Shown here one piece after another: positions 17,258 through 26,096 of a DNA stretch of 64,000 nt. Positions within the stretch are counted from its first letter, which is position 1. Each line of letters starts with the position of its first letter. Source of the DNA: Kribbella pratensis. Lineage in GTDB: Bacteria; Actinomycetota; Actinomycetes; Propionibacteriales; Kribbellaceae. The stretch lies in assembly GCF_004365355.1 (NCBI RefSeq), contig NZ_SODP01000003.1:1-64000 (forward strand), in the 5' to 3' direction. A program made the position numbers and the translations under genes. Below the pieces are notes generated by a model. It worked only from the letters and a program-made list of their open reading frames with translations. It ran no database searches and had not been told where the DNA came from.

Positions 17258-17782
17258 GTGGGGGTGCCGGGTAAGGGGCTGGTCGAGGGGCTGAAGGTCA
17301 CCGCGAGGACGCTGGCCCGTCGGTCTGTCACCGAGCAGTATCCGGATGTCCTGCCGGAGTTGCCGCCGCGCAGTCGTGGTGTGATCGCGCTGATGGAGGA
17401 GAACTGCACCTCCTGCATGCTGTGCGCCCGCGAGTGCCCGAGCTGGTGCATCTACATCGACTCGCACACCGAGACCGCGCCGTCGGTCGGTGAGCAGGCG
17501 CGGGAGCGCAGCCGGAACGTGCTGGACCGGTTCGCGATCGACTTCAGCCTGTGCATGTACTGCGGGATCTGTATCGAGGCCTGCCCGTTCGACGCGCTGT
17601 TCTGGTCGCCGGAGTTCGAGTACGCCGAGACCGACCTGCGCAACCTGACCCACGAGAAGGACCGCCTCCGCGACTGGATGTGGACCGTGCCCGCGCCGCA
17701 ACCCATCGACCCCGGCCCGACGGCAGAGCCCCCCGGCCCGACGGCTGAGACCCCCGGCCCGACGCAAGAGGACGAGGCGTGA
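17258..17782 (+). CDS. nuoI: NADH-quinone oxidoreductase subunit I
   Basis: A 174-aa ferredoxin-like subunit from GTG 17258, with a GGAGGTGGAG ribosome site. Two 4Fe-4S motifs are complete: Cys50, 53, 56, 60 (ENCTSCMLCARECP) and Cys99, 102, 105, 109 (LCMYCGICIEACP). They pass electrons to NuoB. The C-terminus carries a Pro/Gly/Thr repeat (PGPTAEP, PGPTAET, PGPTQE). It heads the contiguous block nuoI-J-K-L-M-N; the overlaps show a single operon. Confidence 0.94.
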   Translation: MGVPGKGLVEGLKVTARTLARRSVTEQYPDVLPELPPRSRGVIALMEENCTSCMLCARECPSWCIYIDSHTETAPSVGEQARERSRNVLDRFAIDFSLCMYCGICIEACPFDALFWSPEFEYAETDLRNLTHEKDRLRDWMWTVPAPQPIDPGPTAEPPGPTAETPGPTQEDEA

Positions 17783-18273
17783 CCACAGCCCTGTTCAGCG
17801 TTGCGGGAGCCGTCGCCCTCATCGCCTCGGTCCTGGTCGTGACCTCCCAGCGGATCGTGCACGCCGCGCTCTGGCTGGTCGTCGCGCTCGGGGCGATCGC
17901 CGGCTGCTTCGGCGTCCTGCATGCGGAGTTCGTCGCGCTGGTCCAGATCCTGGTGTACGTCGGCGCCATCGTCGTCCTGGTGCTGTTCGCGCTCATGTTG
18001 ACCAAAGCGCCGACGAACCCACTGCCGAGCCTGACGACCGGCCGCAGCCCGTTCGCGGCCGTCGTCGCGGCCGTGCTGGCACTGGTCCTCGGCGCCGGCG
18101 TGGTTCTTGCTTTTGGCAACGAGAAGATCAAGCCGGTGGTGGACGGATCCGCGCAGGCAGTGGGAACGCAGGTCTTCAAGACCTGGGTGCTCCCGTTCGA
18201 AGTTCTCTCGGTCCTCCTGCTGGCCGCGCTGATCGGCGCGATCGCCCTGTCCCAGCGGAAGAAGGAGGACTGA
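17779..18273 (+). CDS. nuoJ: NADH-quinone oxidoreductase subunit J
   Basis: A 164-aa membrane subunit with five hydrophobic helices; GTG start overlaps nuoI (GTGA). The family stretch LHAEFVALVQILVYVGAIVVLVLFALML (TM3 with its pi-bulge region) is at about 52-80. It belongs to the membrane arm and lies next to NuoK. Confidence 0.93.
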   Translation: MTTALFSVAGAVALIASVLVVTSQRIVHAALWLVVALGAIAGCFGVLHAEFVALVQILVYVGAIVVLVLFALMLTKAPTNPLPSLTTGRSPFAAVVAAVLALVLGAGVVLAFGNEKIKPVVDGSAQAVGTQVFKTWVLPFEVLSVLLLAALIGAIALSQRKKED

Positions 18274-18274
18274 C

Positions 18275-18625
18275 GTGCCGTTGATCCTCCCGCTGCTGCT
18301 GGCCGTCGTGCTGTTCTGCATCGGGGTGTACGGCGTTCTCGCGCGTCGCAACGTGATCACCCTGCTGATGGCGTTCGAGCTGATGCTGAACGCGGTCAAC
18401 CTCAACCTCGTCGCCTTCGACGCCTGGCGGATCAACGACGCCACCGGCCAGACGCTGGCCGTCTTCGTGATCACGCTCGCGGCGGCCGAGATCGGTCTCG
18501 GCCTGGCGATCGTCCTGCTGCTGTTCCGCGGCCACGGTCACGTCGACGCCGACGCCGCGCGGGACCTCGCCGAACAGGACGATGCTGAACGGAACGAGCT
18601 GGTCGAACAGGAGAAGGCCACGTGA
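18275..18625 (+). CDS. nuoK: NADH-quinone oxidoreductase subunit K
   Basis: A 116-aa subunit from GTG 18275, one base after nuoJ. Three TM helices are present, with the conserved acidic residue in LLMAFELMLNAVNLN and a second in AAAEIGLGLAIV, both part of the proton path. A charged tail of about 20 residues (HVDADAARDLAEQDDAERNE) exceeds the usual 100-aa length. Confidence 0.93.
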   Translation: MPLILPLLLAVVLFCIGVYGVLARRNVITLLMAFELMLNAVNLNLVAFDAWRINDATGQTLAVFVITLAAAEIGLGLAIVLLLFRGHGHVDADAARDLAEQDDAERNELVEQEKAT

Positions 18626-20388
18626 TCGCCACCGCCTGGCGGGTGGCCGGCGTCGGCTTCTCGCTCCTCGTCGTGCTGGCCGCCGCTCTCCTGTACGGCG
18701 TGGACCCGCAGCAGACCAAGGCCGGCGGCGCGATGATCGGCGAGGACTTCTGGTTCTCGTACGAGTTCCGCACCGACGGCCTCACCGTGCTGATGCTCGC
18801 CGTCGTCGGTGTCGTCTCCGCCTGCGTCCAGATCTACTCGATCGGCTACGTCCGCGAGCGCATCGCGTCGTACACGGCTCTTGTCACCCTGTTCACGGCG
18901 GCGATGGTGACCGTCGTGATCTCGGACAACCTGTTCGTCCTGCTGATCGGCTGGGAGGTGATGGGCGCCTGCTCGTACCTGCTGATCGGTCACTACTGGG
19001 AGCGCCGCGACGCCCGGGCCGGTGCGATGAAGGCGTTCCTGATGACCAGGCTCGGCGACGTCGGCTTCCTGTTCGGGATCTTCGTGCTCGGTGTCGGCTA
19101 CCACACCTTCCGGATCTCCGAGCTCGGCAGCGGCCCGATCGAGCCGCGCACGTTGACGATCGGCACGATCCTGCTGCTGGTCGGTGTCATCGGCAAGTCT
19201 GCGCAGGTCCCGCTGCAGACCTGGCTTCCGGACGCGATGCCTGGCCCGAGTCCGGTCAGTGCGCTGATCCACGCGGCGACGATGGTTGCCGCCGGTGTCT
19301 TCCTGATCGCCCGGCTGTACAACGTGTTCGTCGAGGCCCGGACCACCCTGACCGTGCTGGCCGTCGTGGCCTGCGTGACGATGCTGTTCGCCGCCTCCTG
19401 CGCGATGGCGGCCGTGGAAGTGAAGCGGGTACTGGCCTGGTCGACCGTCAGCCAGTTGGCGATCATGTTCGCGGCGCTCTCGCTCGGTACGCATGACGGT
19501 CGACGTGCAGCGCTCTTCCAGCTGTTGACGCATGCAGCGTTCAAGGGCCTGCTGTTCCTGTGTGCCGGCGTACTCCTGCATCAGGTCGGCAGCGCCGCCT
19601 TCGTCGTACTGCGTCGTTACACGCGCCGCGGTGCTTCGCGGAAACAGTTGCGCGTGACGTTCGTGACGATGACGATCGGCCTCGCGGCGCTGGCCGGCGT
19701 ACCGGGGTTCTCCGGGTTCTTCTCCAAGGACGCCGTGGTCGCAGCAGCGTGGGAGCAGGCGAAGGACGGTTCGACGGTCGGGTGGATCGTGCTCGTCTCG
19801 GTCTGCCTGACCGCGGCGATGACGGCGTTCTACTGCGTGCGCATGTGGCTGTGGGTGTTCTTCCGTACTCCGGCGCTCGCGGGCGCGGTCGGCGCGTTCG
19901 AAGGCGACGACCCGATGGCGGATCTCGACGAGCCCGACGCGAACAAGCTTCGCGACGGGTCGTGGCTGATGCTCGCGCCGATGGTGCTGCTCGCGATCGG
20001 CGCAATCGGGCTGGGCTACGTCGACGGCGTCCACCTCAACCTGCCGATCGCGCTGGTCACGACCGTTCTCGCAGTGCTCGGCGGCTTCGCGGCGTACTCG
20101 CTCTGGCAGCGGGGCGCCGATCCGCGACCGGTCGTGCTGGAGCGTGAGTACGGCGTGGATCCGGCGTACCAGCGACTGTTCGTCGTGCCGGTGGAATGGC
20201 TGGCGAAGCTCGCGGTCGGCAACGACCGGGACGTGATCGGGGGCTACGTGCGGGCGGCCGGGCGGGCCGGCGTACTGGCCTCGCAGGGCTTCCGGAAGCT
20301 GCAGACGGGCAACGTGCAGACGTACCTGACCGCGGCCGTGATCGGTGCGGTCGCGCTGGCGATCCTGGCGGGGGTGATCGGCTCGTGA
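18622..20388 (+). CDS. nuoL: NADH-quinone oxidoreductase subunit L
   Basis: A 588-aa antiporter-like proton-pumping subunit. GTG start overlaps nuoK. Visible landmarks are GWEVMGACSYLLIGHYW (with the key Glu), a Lys-containing GKSAQVPLQTWLPDAMPGPSPVSALIHAATMV block and WSTVSQLAIMFAAL. The C-terminal region contains the lateral helix segment and a final TM (AVIGAVALAILAGVIGS). It is slightly shorter than the 610-650 residues common in NuoL. Confidence 0.94.
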   Translation: MIATAWRVAGVGFSLLVVLAAALLYGVDPQQTKAGGAMIGEDFWFSYEFRTDGLTVLMLAVVGVVSACVQIYSIGYVRERIASYTALVTLFTAAMVTVVISDNLFVLLIGWEVMGACSYLLIGHYWERRDARAGAMKAFLMTRLGDVGFLFGIFVLGVGYHTFRISELGSGPIEPRTLTIGTILLLVGVIGKSAQVPLQTWLPDAMPGPSPVSALIHAATMVAAGVFLIARLYNVFVEARTTLTVLAVVACVTMLFAASCAMAAVEVKRVLAWSTVSQLAIMFAALSLGTHDGRRAALFQLLTHAAFKGLLFLCAGVLLHQVGSAAFVVLRRYTRRGASRKQLRVTFVTMTIGLAALAGVPGFSGFFSKDAVVAAAWEQAKDGSTVGWIVLVSVCLTAAMTAFYCVRMWLWVFFRTPALAGAVGAFEGDDPMADLDEPDANKLRDGSWLMLAPMVLLAIGAIGLGYVDGVHLNLPIALVTTVLAVLGGFAAYSLWQRGADPRPVVLEREYGVDPAYQRLFVVPVEWLAKLAVGNDRDVIGGYVRAAGRAGVLASQGFRKLQTGNVQTYLTAAVIGAVALAILAGVIGS

Positions 20389-21932
20389 GCGAATCGTTGC
20401 TAATCGCCCTCATCGCGGTGCCGACGCTGACGGCTGTCGTCCTGTGGGCGCTGCCCGTCGTGACGGCCGATCGTGTCGCCGCGCTGGTCGGGACGGTCGT
20501 GTCGGGGGTCCTGCTGGTCGCGTCGCTCGTCCTCTGGTGGGACATGCGCCGCCCGCACTGTCCATGCACAGTGGAGGCTGTTTACGGTCCGCTGCCGAGG
20601 ACCTTGCCCGGCAAGTTGACGCCGGACGTCGACATCAACGTGCCGTGGATCCCGTCGCTGGGCGTGCGATTCCATCTCGCCGTCGACACGATCTCGCTCC
20701 CGCTGATCACGTTGACGGCGCTGCTGGTCCTCCTGTGCTGCGTGTACTCGTTGAAGATCACCCCGCGCATCGGCCGGACCCGGTCCCTGATCGCGTTGCT
20801 GCTGGTGATCGAAACCGGTGTGATCGGCGCCTTCGCGGCCGCCGACCTCGTGCTGTTCTTCGTGTTCTTCGAGATCGTGCTGATCCCGATGTGGCTCGTG
20901 ATCGACATCTGGGGCGACGACCACGACCGCGCCGGGCGCCGACGCGCCGCGACCACCTTCATCCTGATGACGGTGTTCGGCTCGGCCTTGATGCTGCTGG
21001 GCTTCCTGCTCGTCCATCGGCACGCGGGGACGTTCGACCTGGTGTTCCTCGGGCAGCATCCGATCAAGGGCGGACACGGTGTACCGCTTGCCGCCGCCAT
21101 CCTGATCGCGGTCGGGCTCGCGGTGAAGATGCCGCTCTGGCCGCTGCACATCTGGTTGCCGGACGCTCACGCCAAGGCACCGACGGTCGGCTCGGTGCTG
21201 CTGGCCGGCGTACTGCTGAAGCTGGGCAGCTACGGCATGATCCGCATCCTGCTGCCGGTGCTGCCTGATGCGACGGCCACCATCGCGCCGTACCTGGCCG
21301 GGTTCTCGGTCGTCGCGATCGTCGCCGGGTCGCTGGCTTGTCTGGCGCAGACCGATGTGAAGCGGCTGATCGCTTATTCGAGCGTCGGGCACATGGGCTT
21401 CATCGGGCTCGGGATCGCGACGATGTCACCGGAGGGTCTGAACGGCGCGCTGTACGCGAACCTTGCCCACGGCATCATCACCGGCCTGCTGTTCTTCCTG
21501 GCCGGGGCGATCAAGGACCGGCACGACACCAGCGATCTGCGCGCGATCGGCCGGGCGCTCTACGCGCGGCTTCCCCGGATCAGTGGGCTGCTCACGTACG
21601 CCTGCCTCGCGTCGCTCGGGCTACCCGGCCTGGCTGGGTTCTGGGGTGAGATGCTTGTCCTGCTCGGCGCCTACCACCCGGCCGATTGGTTGCCTCGAGC
21701 CACTTTCATCGTGCTGATGGTGATCGCCGGACTGGGCGCCGTACTGACCGCGGCGTACTTCCTCCGGCTGATCCGCGAGCTGTGCCAAGGTGATCCCGCC
21801 GAGAACCCGCCCGCCGCGTTCGCCGTCGACCTGAGCCGGATCGAGTTCGTGACCTTCGTCCCGTTGGTCGTGCTGACTGTGTTCCTCGGCCTCTGGCCCT
21901 TCACGTTGCTCAACCAGTGGACGTTCCTATGA
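20385..21932 (+). CDS. nuoM: NADH-quinone oxidoreductase subunit M
   Basis: A 515-aa antiporter-like subunit; GTG 20385 overlaps the nuoL stop. It shows FFEIVLIPMWLVIDIWG, the pump-core block KMPLWPLHIWLPDAHAKAPTVGSVLLAGVLLKLGSYG, and DVKRLIAYSSVGHMGF. About fourteen helices are expected. Its stop overlaps nuoN by ATGA. Confidence 0.94.
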   Translation: MSESLLIALIAVPTLTAVVLWALPVVTADRVAALVGTVVSGVLLVASLVLWWDMRRPHCPCTVEAVYGPLPRTLPGKLTPDVDINVPWIPSLGVRFHLAVDTISLPLITLTALLVLLCCVYSLKITPRIGRTRSLIALLLVIETGVIGAFAAADLVLFFVFFEIVLIPMWLVIDIWGDDHDRAGRRRAATTFILMTVFGSALMLLGFLLVHRHAGTFDLVFLGQHPIKGGHGVPLAAAILIAVGLAVKMPLWPLHIWLPDAHAKAPTVGSVLLAGVLLKLGSYGMIRILLPVLPDATATIAPYLAGFSVVAIVAGSLACLAQTDVKRLIAYSSVGHMGFIGLGIATMSPEGLNGALYANLAHGIITGLLFFLAGAIKDRHDTSDLRAIGRALYARLPRISGLLTYACLASLGLPGLAGFWGEMLVLLGAYHPADWLPRATFIVLMVIAGLGAVLTAAYFLRLIRELCQGDPAENPPAAFAVDLSRIEFVTFVPLVVLTVFLGLWPFTLLNQWTFL

Positions 21933-23380
21933 CGCTGACCTGGACCGATTGGCAGGCGATCGCCGTACCGCTGGTGCTGGCGATCGGCGCGGTTGCGGTG
22001 CTGCTGGTCGACAGCTTCTGGAGAAGCGCTTCGGCCGAGTTGCGCCATACCGTCGTCACGCTGCTGACGAGTGCGGTGATCCTGTTCGGGCTCGTCTTCG
22101 TGTGGGCGCAGCGGGGCGGATTCAAGCCCGCGTTCTGCCGGCCGGCGGTCGAAGGGCCGGCGGAGTGCAGTTTCGTGTTCGAGCCGTTGACGGCCGGGTT
22201 GTGGGCGGTGCTGCTGGTCGGCGGGCTCGGCGTGGTGGGCCTGTCGACGTACCGGCTCCTGGCCTCGGACGTGCCGATCGGTGAATACCACTTCCTGCTG
22301 CTGAGCGCGCTGACCGGCGCGACCGTCCTGGCGGGTGCGCGCGATCTCGCGACGCTCGTGATCGCGCTCGAGGTGGTGTCGCTGCCGAGCTTCGCGATGG
22401 TCGGACTGCGGCGGGACCGACGCGGATCCGAGGGCGCGATGAAGGCGTTCCTGGTGTCGGTGCTGTCGACCGCGGTGATGCTCTTCGGTGTCTCCTACTT
22501 GTACGGCGTGACCGGCTCGCTCTACCTGGCCACGATCGCGAACCGGCTGAACGGTCTCGACCCCGACCTCGGGCGGGTGGCGTTCGCGGCCGGGCTGTTC
22601 GTGATCGTCGGGTTCGCGTTCAAGATCGCGGCGGTGCCGTTCCACGCATGGTTGCCGGACACGTACGTCGGAGCGCCGATCGAGGTCACCACGTTCCTTG
22701 CGGTCGTCTCGAAGTCGGCCGGGGTCGCCGGACTGCTCGTGCTGGTGACGGCCGGGATCGCGCCGGACGGCTCGCACCTGCGCACCGTGATCGCGATCCT
22801 GGCGGCTCTCACGATGACGGTCGGCAACCTCGCGGCGCTGCGTCAGGTCGAGGCGGTCCGGCTGCTCGCCTGGTCGTCGATCGGTCAGGTCGGCTTCCTG
22901 CTCGCACCGTTGGCCGTCGGCGACGCGCAGGCGGTGGTCGGGTACCTGGCGGCGTACGTCGTGGTCACGCTCGGCGCGTTCGGAGCGGTCGCCGTCGTAC
23001 AGCGTCATCGCCCCGGTGGCCTGTTGACCGACTATCGCGGCATGGTCCGCTCCGAGCCCGGTCTCGCCGCGGCGCTGATCTTCTTCCTGGTCGTTCTCGC
23101 CGGTCTGCCGCCCGGTCTGGCGGGCCTGTTCACGAAGTTCGCCGCCTTCCAGGCTGTGATCGACGCACACCTCGGCTGGCTGGCGATCGTGATGGCCCTC
23201 AATGTGATGATCGGCCTCGCCGTCTACCTGCGCTGGGTCGCCGAACTCTTCCGGCTCCCCGCCGACGACCCGTTCTCGGTCGACATCGAGACCCCAGCCG
23301 TCGCGATGCTCTCCCTGTTCGCCGCCCTCACCGCGGTCGTCTCAGTCCTCCCCAGCGTCCTCTTCGCGCTGGCGACCTAG
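21929..23380 (+). CDS. nuoN: NADH-quinone oxidoreductase subunit N
   Basis: A 483-aa antiporter-like subunit from ATG 21929. LVIALEVVSLPSFAMVGLRR holds the conserved Glu; FKIAAVPFHAWLPDTYVGAPIEVTTFLAVVSKSAG is the pump core. It ends the operon. Its last 39 bp overlap the 3' end of the convergent arylamine N-acetyltransferase gene. Confidence 0.94.
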   Translation: MTLTWTDWQAIAVPLVLAIGAVAVLLVDSFWRSASAELRHTVVTLLTSAVILFGLVFVWAQRGGFKPAFCRPAVEGPAECSFVFEPLTAGLWAVLLVGGLGVVGLSTYRLLASDVPIGEYHFLLLSALTGATVLAGARDLATLVIALEVVSLPSFAMVGLRRDRRGSEGAMKAFLVSVLSTAVMLFGVSYLYGVTGSLYLATIANRLNGLDPDLGRVAFAAGLFVIVGFAFKIAAVPFHAWLPDTYVGAPIEVTTFLAVVSKSAGVAGLLVLVTAGIAPDGSHLRTVIAILAALTMTVGNLAALRQVEAVRLLAWSSIGQVGFLLAPLAVGDAQAVVGYLAAYVVVTLGAFGAVAVVQRHRPGGLLTDYRGMVRSEPGLAAALIFFLVVLAGLPPGLAGLFTKFAAFQAVIDAHLGWLAIVMALNVMIGLAVYLRWVAELFRLPADDPFSVDIETPAVAMLSLFAALTAVVSVLPSVLFALAT

Positions 23381-24208
23381 GAAGTCTTCGTACTGCGACC
23401 ACACGCGGCGCCAGAGCTGGTCGCGGTCGGAGGCGCTGTAGTGGGGGAGCGGGAGGTGGAAGAGGTCGGCCAGGGCACTGAAGTAGTCGGTCGGGTTTTC
23501 GAGCAAGGTGTTGTCGACCCGGTCGGCGAAGGTCTCACTCAGACCGACAGAGCGCAGTACGACCACGGATTTCGGCGTACGGCGGAACGCGGACGCGAGT
23601 CGCACGAAAGGTGAGGTGGGATCCGTCGACAACCGAGCGTGCTGGGCGGCGAACGCGTCCAGCCCGACCGGCGCCGACTCGAAGTCCATGCCGATGAGAT
23701 TCGCGCGGGGATCGTGGTCGAGGCGCCAGCCGTCGGTCAGCTCCGACGGACGCAGGCGCAGCGTGAACGGATACTGATCCACCTCCCCGACCTCGAGCGG
23801 CATCGGCTGACGCAGACCATCACCGAGACCGACGTCGGCCAGCCAGACGCGGTCCGGGTCCTCGATCAGTCCGGTCACCGTGAGGACCATGTGGCTGGCG
23901 TCGACTCCGCCGGGACGGTTGACCGTTTGTACGCCGCCGCGGTGCATCTGCACGCCGTACCCGAGCTCTGTCAGCAGCAGCGCGAACGACCCGTTCAGCT
24001 GAAAGCAGTACCCGCCGGCCTCCCGGGTGATCATCCGCTTCACCACGTCCTCCGGCTCCAGCGGACCGCCCGGCGTCAGCTGGTACTGGATGGACTCGTA
24101 CGGCACCTGGTCGACAAACGCCTCGTGCAGTCGCGTCAACGCCTCCAGCCGCGGCGGACCGTCATACTCGCCGATTCCGATCCGCTGCAGGAACGCCGTG
24201 GTATCCAT
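23342..24208 (-). CDS. nat: Arylamine N-acetyltransferase
   Basis: A 288-aa acetyl-CoA-dependent enzyme. The catalytic triad is visible: Cys68 in REAGGYCFQLNG, His106 in VDASHMVLTV and Asp125 in WLADVGLGDG. The N-terminus (LHEAFVDQVPYESI) matches the family. ATG 24208 diverges from the next GNAT gene by 19 bp. In actinobacteria NAT acts on aromatic amines or in polyketide amide closure. The 3' end runs 39 bp into nuoN. Confidence 0.9.
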   Translation of the reverse strand: MDTTAFLQRIGIGEYDGPPRLEALTRLHEAFVDQVPYESIQYQLTPGGPLEPEDVVKRMITREAGGYCFQLNGSFALLLTELGYGVQMHRGGVQTVNRPGGVDASHMVLTVTGLIEDPDRVWLADVGLGDGLRQPMPLEVGEVDQYPFTLRLRPSELTDGWRLDHDPRANLIGMDFESAPVGLDAFAAQHARLSTDPTSPFVRLASAFRRTPKSVVVLRSVGLSETFADRVDNTLLENPTDYFSALADLFHLPLPHYSASDRDQLWRRVWSQYEDFLGRQREEDAGED

Positions 24209-24227
24209 GCGCCTTAGGCTAGGCGAG

Positions 24228-24761
24228 GTGATCGACGTCCTCGACCGAACAGCAGCGCTCGCCATAGCTCCTGAGCTCGGGGAGGTGTTCGCCGCGGCCT
24301 TCGGCGCTCCTGGGTACGACGAGGAGCCTGATCCCGGCCACTTCGCGACCGACCAGCTCCCGACCCACGCGGACCGCGACGACTTCAGGCTGGTCGCCGC
24401 TCGCTCGGACGGGAGTGTCGTCGGCTTCGCGTACGGGTTCACCGGGCAGCGCGGGCAGTGGTGGTCGGATCGGATCGCCAACGCTGTGACGCCGGAGCTC
24501 GCCGACGAATGGATCGGCGGCCACTTCGAGGTCGTCGAGCTCGCCGTACGGCCCGATGCCCAACGCAACGGTCTCGGAGCGGAGCTGATGACGGCGTTGA
24601 TGGCGGGTCTGCCGCATCGCCGGGCGCTGCTCACGACGTACTCCGATGACCGTCCGGCGCCGCGGCTGTACCGACGGTTGGGGTGGCAGCTGCTGGTCCA
24701 GGACCTCGGCTGGGGCAGCGCGCTCTACGGTTTGGACAGAGGTGTGCCGGAAACGCGTTGA
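24228..24761 (+). CDS. GNAT-family N-acetyltransferase
   Basis: A 177-aa GNAT protein from GTG 24228. The acetyl-CoA site is FEVVELAVRPDAQRNGLGAELM (about 102-123), followed by LLTTYSDDRPAPRLYRRLGWQ. Substrate unknown. The 19-bp divergent spacing with nat implies a shared promoter region. Confidence 0.85.
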   Translation: MIDVLDRTAALAIAPELGEVFAAAFGAPGYDEEPDPGHFATDQLPTHADRDDFRLVAARSDGSVVGFAYGFTGQRGQWWSDRIANAVTPELADEWIGGHFEVVELAVRPDAQRNGLGAELMTALMAGLPHRRALLTTYSDDRPAPRLYRRLGWQLLVQDLGWGSALYGLDRGVPETR

Positions 24762-24779
24762 CCTGGCAGGGTAGGGCTC

Positions 24780-25796
24780 ATGACTTCTGAGCGGATCTAT
24801 GTCGGGAGCTACACCAGTCAGGCCGGCGGCGGCGACGGGATCGCGTTCGGCCCCTTGGACGGGCTGGAGACTGTGGCGACGATCGCCGACCCGTCGTTCC
24901 TGGTCAGGTCCGCGGACGGGCGGTTCCTCTACTCGACCGACGAGGAGGACAACGGCCGGATCGCGGCGTTCGCGATCCAGCCGGACGGCGGCCTCGAGCT
25001 GCTCAACCAGCAGCCGACCGGCGGCATGCACCCCTGCCATGTGGACGTCGACCCGTCCGGCCGGTTCGTCCTGTCGGCCAACTACACGTCCGGGTCGGTC
25101 GCTGTCCACCCGATCAACGAGGACGGCTCGCTCGGCGAGAGGACGTACTTCGTCCAGCGCTCCGGGACCGGACCGAATGCCGAGCGTCAGGAAGGTCCGC
25201 ACGCGCACCAGATCGCGTTCGACCCGGCCGGTGAGTACGTGTTCGACGTCGACCTTGGGTCCGACACCGTGTACTCGTCGACGCTCACCGAGGACGGGCA
25301 GTTCGAGGAGGTCGACCGGTTGCACATCCACCCGGGTGCCGGACCGCGGCACATCGTGTTCCACCCGACGGCGGGCGCGGCGTACGTCATCAACGAGCTC
25401 GACTCGACGCTGACCGTCTGCAGCTACGCCGCCGGGAAGCTGCAGACCGTGCAGACCGCTTCGACGAGGCCGGCCGACTCGCCGGGCGAGAACTTCCCGG
25501 CCGAGCTGCTGATCTCCGCCGACGGCCGGTTCCTGTACGGCTCGAACCGCGGTGACAACACCATCGCGGTCTTCGCGACCGCGGCCGACGGCCTGTCCGT
25601 GGAACTGGTGCAGACCATCGGCTCCGGCGGCGACTGGCCGCGACACCTTGCCTTCAGCAACGACGGACAGACGCTGTACGCCGCCAACGAGCGCTCGGAC
25701 CAGATCGCGACCTTCAGCATCGCCGACGACGGCCGGCTGACCGCTACAGGTGAGCCGGTCAGCTGGCCGAAGCCGGTGTGCATCCTGCCTGTCTAA
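24780..25796 (+). CDS. Lactonase-family (YbhE-like) seven-bladed beta-propeller
   Basis: A 338-aa protein of the 6-phosphogluconolactonase YbhE/YkgB family. Characteristic strands are YVGSYTSQAGGGDGI at the N-terminus, GGMHPCHVDVDPSGRFVLSANYTSGSV, EGPHAHQIAFDPAGEYVFDVDLG, GAGPRHIVFHP and GDWPRHLAFSNDGQTLYAANERSD. The conserved His/Arg/Asp residues of the lactonase pocket lie in these loops. It may hydrolyse 6-phosphogluconolactone or another lactone. No signal peptide is seen. Confidence 0.85.
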   Translation: MTSERIYVGSYTSQAGGGDGIAFGPLDGLETVATIADPSFLVRSADGRFLYSTDEEDNGRIAAFAIQPDGGLELLNQQPTGGMHPCHVDVDPSGRFVLSANYTSGSVAVHPINEDGSLGERTYFVQRSGTGPNAERQEGPHAHQIAFDPAGEYVFDVDLGSDTVYSSTLTEDGQFEEVDRLHIHPGAGPRHIVFHPTAGAAYVINELDSTLTVCSYAAGKLQTVQTASTRPADSPGENFPAELLISADGRFLYGSNRGDNTIAVFATAADGLSVELVQTIGSGGDWPRHLAFSNDGQTLYAANERSDQIATFSIADDGRLTATGEPVSWPKPVCILPV

Positions 25797-25799
25797 GAC

Positions 25800-26096
25800 C
25801 TAGACGAGCTTCTCGAAGAAGAACTCGTGCTTGAGGAACGACACGTCGTACTCGTGACCCGGGTACGGCGGGTTCAGCTGCGACGCCTGGAACAGACGCC
25901 AGCCGTCCTTGAGCGCGTCCAGTCCGGTCGTGTACGGCGGCTCGTCGGAGTCACCCGTGGTGGGGTGGGTCTCGCCGGTGCCGTCGTACGTCGACCAGCC
26001 GACCACGCGCGCGTCCAGCGCGGAGGAGGCCAAGTAGAGCACCAGCACCTGCTGGCGCAGTCCGGTCTGCGCCGGGGTCTCTGCCGTGGCGGTCAT
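25800..26096 (-). CDS. Conserved hypothetical protein (98 aa) coupled to PhyH gene
   Basis: No family is recognised. The 98-residue acidic product starts MTATAETPAQTGL, contains VLVLYLASSALDARVVGWSTYDGTG, and ends in KHEFFFEKLV. Its ATG overlaps the stop of the upstream dioxygenase gene by 4 nt, so the two are co-translated; it may be an accessory subunit or modify the dioxygenase product. It ends 3 bp from the convergent lactonase gene. Confidence 0.6.
   Translation of the reverse strand: MTATAETPAQTGLRQQVLVLYLASSALDARVVGWSTYDGTGETHPTTGDSDEPPYTTGLDALKDGWRLFQASQLNPPYPGHEYDVSFLKHEFFFEKLV

Noticed and set aside
18538..20034. 498-residue leftward open frame opposite nuoL
   Set aside because: Antisense shadow in high-GC DNA; composition is Arg/Asp/His-rich and nuoL is certain.
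21671..23170. 499-residue leftward open frame opposite nuoN
   Set aside because: Antisense shadow; no domain and covers a clear complex I gene.
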